Assembly (NCBI GenBank): GCA_029817715.1
Contig: JARUPY010000237.1
Coordinates: 1,240,001-1,304,000 of the forward strand
DNA length: 64,000 nucleotides
Reading direction: 5' to 3'
From: Melastoma dodecandrum
Taxonomy: Eukaryota > Streptophyta > Magnoliopsida > Myrtales > Melastomataceae
The translations under genes and the position numbers were made by a program. Shown here piece by piece: positions 60,351 through 64,000 of this stretch (the stretch's first letter is position 1; each line of letters opens with the position of its first letter). Below the pieces are notes generated by a model. It was not told where the DNA came from. It was given only the letters and a program-made list of their open reading frames with translations, and did no database searches.

Positions 60351-60619
60351 TGTTTGCGGGCGAAACACGTCGCGATATATCAGGGACTAAGTGTTGAATG
60401 TGGTCGCCAATAAAGAAAGTAACAAAGAACAATAAAAAATCACTAAGCACAAAGAGAAAGACTTACAGCCATCTTACAACAACACTTAAGGCGATTACGT
60501 ACAGCCAGATTGACAATCAAGCAACCCTTCGGGGTCATAGAATGATTGTCGTCTGTTTATAATTAACTAGGCCTGACTTATTTATAAACACTAACTATTA
60601 ATTGCCAACCAACTGTTCG
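60351..60619 (-). repeat. LTR 3' end of Gypsy remnant
   Basis: On the minus strand it contains ttggcgaccaca and ends ...gcccgcaaaca, the same 3'-terminal structure as the LTRs 18643-19741 and 60620-61828. It is cut at 60619 by the neighbouring element's LTR. Confidence 0.6.
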
Positions 60620-61828
60620 TGTAGGAAACGGATCACGTCGAAAATATTTGACAATAAGACTCATAAGGATTGTAGATGTGGTCGCCAGTAAGTAAATTGA
60701 AGAAATAATGATTGAATGCAAACGTTTTTACACTAAGTAAAGAAAGCTTACAGCCATAAAATAAAAACAAGGACGGTGGTAAGATCGTAGACTGGCTACT
60801 AGGCTCCGTAGACTTGGAGCAGGAACATAGACTTGAACGGTGAAGGCGGTCGTGGACTTGACGCTAGGCACTCCGGACTCGAGAATCTAGTTAGAGTAGT
60901 CATAGACTTGATGGCAGAGCGCTGTAGACTTGCACTCCTCGGGTGGCAGAACTTAGCTGTTGGGCTTGGTGGACGGGCTGTGGTCGAATGTAGAGGCGGA
61001 CGTGGATACCAACGCTGCGGTGGCTCACCCGAGTGGCGGCGTCGAAGGCGGAGATGTTTACTAGGACTACGGTGGCTCGTCCTGGCGTTGGAGTCGAAGG
61101 CGGATAGTTGTTACCAGAGCTACGGTTGCTCACTCTAATAGTGGAAGTGAAGGCGGAGGGTTGTTACCAGAGCTATGGTTGCTCACTCTGATGGTGGAAG
61201 TGAAGACAGAGGGTTGTTACCAGAGCTACGGTTGCTCACTCTGATGGTGGAAGTGAAGACCAATGAAACCTTAGGGCTTTCGCCCAGGCCGGGAAATCCT
61301 AACAACTAAACTAAGGGGTGACGAGCAAGATAAGCTTCTGTTGGCTGATTTGATCGTGATTTTCTCTTAGGGATATCTTCTCCCTTTTATACCCGGTCTG
61401 TTACGACCTTCTGAAGATCTTCCAGACTCAACCACCCCCAAGAATTTCGGAGCCAACTGACTCCCATTCGTGTAATCATGGGTTATAGACTCCTCTGACT
61501 TCGGCTTTAATTGATTGTCTTCTAAGACGTGTGCTAGCATATGCGTGGGTTGCAAGTCCCATTTATCTCGGGGCTATGGAACTGTTCCCTTAAACATGTG
61601 TCCTTTACAGGCGCAGGCTTGCAGACTTCCCTGATTATAGGGTTAGTACTTTGCCCCTATAGACTTCTTTTGCCATATAGTCTGTGTAGACTACAGATGC
61701 GTTTTGGCTCGCAGCCTAAACCCTGATGCGTTTAACTTTGTCATGGGCTTCGTGCCTATTATGGACTTTTGTCAGAATTAGGCCCAAAATTGGTCCAAGA
61801 TAACCATCATGTTAATTGCATGTCAACA
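60620..61828 (-). repeat. 3' LTR of Tat-type Gypsy element
   Basis: 1209 bp; on the minus strand it starts TGTTGACATGC and ends GTTTCCTACA. A purine tract (aaaaaagggggg on minus, 61833-61844) lies immediately upstream, so this is the 3' LTR. The left flank gttcg (60615-60619) is the expected target-site duplication; its partner lies outside the window. Positions about 61041-61257 contain a tandem repeat of a 54-bp unit. Confidence 0.8.
61041..61257. repeat. 54-bp tandem repeat in Gypsy LTR
   Basis: Four units of 53-54 bp (core ttaccagagctacggttgctcac). The last three are nearly identical and the first is diverged; a fifth, weaker unit precedes it. Confidence 0.85.
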
Positions 61829-61844
61829 TAAGCCCCCCTTTTTT

Positions 61845-63060
61845 GCTGAGGGGGCTTCTGTCGCCTGAGCACTTCTGATGTTGTCCGTTTTTGAAGACAA
61901 AATATTTGATTCTCTGAAAGAAGATATTCTCTGCAGAAGGAACCTTTTGCCTTCCCCTTTTTGCAAACGGACCCTTTGTCTTCTTTCTAATCCCGAGAGA
62001 AAGGACTTCTCATCTTCCTCCTACGGGACGTTCTTTAAATTCTCGCGCGAGTTCCCTGAAGGATGCTCACCTCTCGCTTCATAGTGTTCCTTCTCTTAGA
62101 CTTCTAAATCTTTGGTTTTCCTTTCAAACCTTGCCTCTCGGTATAGTTTCCTTAAACCGTGTCACAGAAAAAACTCCATTTCTTTCTGTTAGAAGATCAT
62201 TATGGATCTTTTGAAGATAAGCAGTTCTTCTCACTCCTTTTCCATTGGGAGAGGAATGGCACATAACAAGTTCTGGAGGCGCAAGGGTGTGATTCCCATC
62301 TGTTTGAAGTCAAACGGCCGCACATCCCTGTATTAGGGTGTCTTCATCCTATTAGGATTTCCTCAGAGGTATACACTACGACTGATTTCCTCTTCCCATC
62401 GTTCGCCCTGTTCTTTAGCGAAGAAGGATCTTCCAACAACAGTGTACCCTCCTGAGAAATGTGGCCACCATACGCGATCCAAGGACTGGATAACCTCAGA
62501 AGGTTGTTCGGCCAGCTAAGTATGGTTATAGATGGCTCAGGTCTCTTTCTAGAGCAAACGAAGATCCTGGGAGTGTATCATCTCCATCATCGAACATTAC
62601 AGTAAACTGACCTCACCAAGCAGAAAGCTGGCAATATCTGGGCCTGCGAGTTTTCTCTTGGCCCAGTGAGACAGACCGTAGGTATTTACAAGCTGACTCG
62701 TCTCTACCAGTCTCCAAGGAAGAGGGAGCGGAGGCTTGGTAAGACAGACCGGAGGTACTTACGAGTCGTCCCGCCTCCACTAGCTTTCAGGATTGTAGAG
62801 GCGATTGTCCAATGCGACGGATCGTAGGTATTCCTGGGTCGTCCCACTCCTACCCGACTCTTAGAGCAAGAGGGCAGAAGGAGAAGAACAAGGAGCGGAG
62901 GAGGAAGCGGAGCCGGCTAAGTTTACGATGCAGCAGTCGAAGGACTAACCAAGTTCGAGAAACAGAAGAAGCAGACTTGGTTTCTTAGAGCCCCTCTTTT
63001 TCTCTCTTTTGTTCCTTTCTTTTTTTTCTTTTTTTTTAATTGAATGCATCGCTGAGACCG
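61845..63060. other. 3' untranslated/linker region of Tat-type Gypsy element
   Basis: Lies between RT and the 3' LTR, where RNase H and integrase should be, but no such motif is visible. Positions about 62660-62880 hold three imperfect tandem units of roughly 70-75 bp (gacagaccgtaggtat..., repeated near 62740 and 62815). Confidence 0.55.
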
Positions 63061-63064
63061 TAGG

Positions 63065-63957
63065 ACTAAGGACTTTCCTTTGTCGACTTAACCACTATAT
63101 CATCAATGTAGACTTCTACTGTCTTGCCAAGAGAGGCATCAAATATACGTAGCGCCAGCATTCTTCAACCCGAATGGCATTACTACCCACTCAAATATTC
63201 CTAAGGGGCATCTGAATACTTTTTTGTGTATGTCTTCTTCTGCGATGAAGATTTGATTGTAACTAGAAAATCCATCCATAAACGACATAATCCGATGCCC
63301 TGCTGTCTTGTCTACAAGATCGTCTGCGATAGGCATAGGGTATTCATCCTTCGGAGTGGCATGATTAAGATCCCTAAAGTCTATACAGACTCTGATTTTA
63401 CCGTTCTTTTTAAGGATGGGCACGATGCTAGAGATCCATTCTGTATAGCGCGAAGTCCTTATATAACCTGCTCGAATGAGTTTTTTGCCTTTTTCGAAGA
63501 CTAACTGTGTGCCTTTTTTAGTCATGCGCCTCGGTGCTTGCTGCACTGGTTTAAAATCCTTCTTAATAGGAAGGGTGTGTTCTACTAGTTTACGGTCCAA
63601 TCCTGGCATCTCAGTATAATCCCAGGCGAAACAATCTTTGAATTCCTCAAGTACTCCCTTAATCGCATTAAAAAGTTCTTTATTTACAGAAAAACTAATG
63701 AAAAGAACTCTGGGAGAGGACTCGCTTCCTAAGTTAATGCTGACAAATGGGTCACATGAAGTCATCAAAGACTCGCGTTCCTCTGAACCACCTAAGTCGG
63801 TAGACACAGCCTTATTACAAGCACCAGGCGCTCTAAGCGCTTCTGAGTTTATTGAAAACCAAGAGATAGGTTGTCCACGGCAGCGATTTCCCTGGTAGAC
63901 TTGAAGCCGTCGAAGGACATCGGCGACTGCTTCGGTCGTTGCTTCATTCTGGTCCAT
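63065..63957 (-). pseudogene. Tat-type Gypsy reverse transcriptase, truncated
   Basis: Minus-strand frame (272 residues to 63139) in which the linker EFKDCFAWDYTEMPGLDRKL precedes RT. Motifs are FKPVQQAPRRM, GKIRVCIDFRDLNHATPKDE, MSFMDGFSSYNQIFIAEED and MPFGLKNAGATY, the signature of the Tat lineage. A deletion and frameshift at about 63145-63154 remove part of RT; the catalytic YIDDIVVKST box survives in another frame at 63091-63110. The sequence then leaves RT at about 63065. The element enters from beyond the right edge. Confidence 0.88.
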
Positions 63958-64000
63958 AGGTACCTTCCTGCAGGAGTCTATCGGGCTCCAACTCCGTAGC

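Noticed and set aside
61833..61858. Inverted run aagcccccct...aggggggctt as a transcription terminator
   Set aside because: This is plant retroelement DNA; the run is the purine tract of a minus-strand Gypsy 3' LTR.

Overview
The window looks like nuclear DNA of a dicot plant. The introns follow plant rules (short, AT-rich, mostly GT-AG), the sequence is AT-rich, LTR retrotransposons are layered and nested, and the host genes belong to plant families (a SAUR gene, an AKT1-type K+ channel remnant, a plant-style PGK/TrmB fusion, EMC5). I cannot name the species from the sequence.

Layout. (1) 1-25.2 kb is a decayed tandem array of about three units. Each unit pairs a broken HhH-GPD-type DNA glycosylase gene with inverted Copia debris. 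LTR elements have cut into the array: a minus-strand LTR remnant (about 598-1931), a Copia element with short LTRs (3105-7195, target-site duplication aagat), a SIRE-like Copia deletion derivative with 1.46-1.49 kb LTRs (8636-13955, TSD caatt), and solo LTRs at 14566-16186 (TSD atttc) and 18643-19741 (TSD gatcc). (2) 25.2-44.3 kb holds a hAT-type MITE (25357-25523), then a decayed minus-strand Gypsy element (about 25540-26148 and 37560-40261). That Gypsy is split by an almost intact, young, 11.4-kb minus-strand SIRE-type Copia element (26149-37554, TSD ggcat) with gag, pol and a third, env-position ORF. An older SIRE fragment follows (about 41200-44250). (3) 44.4-54.7 kb is the gene island: an AKT1-type channel pseudogene, an apparently intact 12-exon gene for a PGK-like/tRNA m7G methyltransferase fusion (minus), a divergent EMC5/membrane magnesium transporter gene (plus), a SAUR gene (plus) and a broken TAF8 fragment (minus). 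(4) 54.7-64 kb is again retroelement sequence: a degraded plus-strand Copia element, then two minus-strand Tat-type Gypsy elements, one of which runs off the right edge.

Only three host genes look functional: the PGK/TrmB fusion, EMC5 and SAUR. The first two are head to head and share a roughly 340-bp intergenic promoter region. Everything else is mobile DNA or pseudogenes. No tRNA, rRNA or CRISPR array was seen. Exon boundaries were derived by eye from splice signals, reading-frame phase and remembered family motifs; no database search was run.
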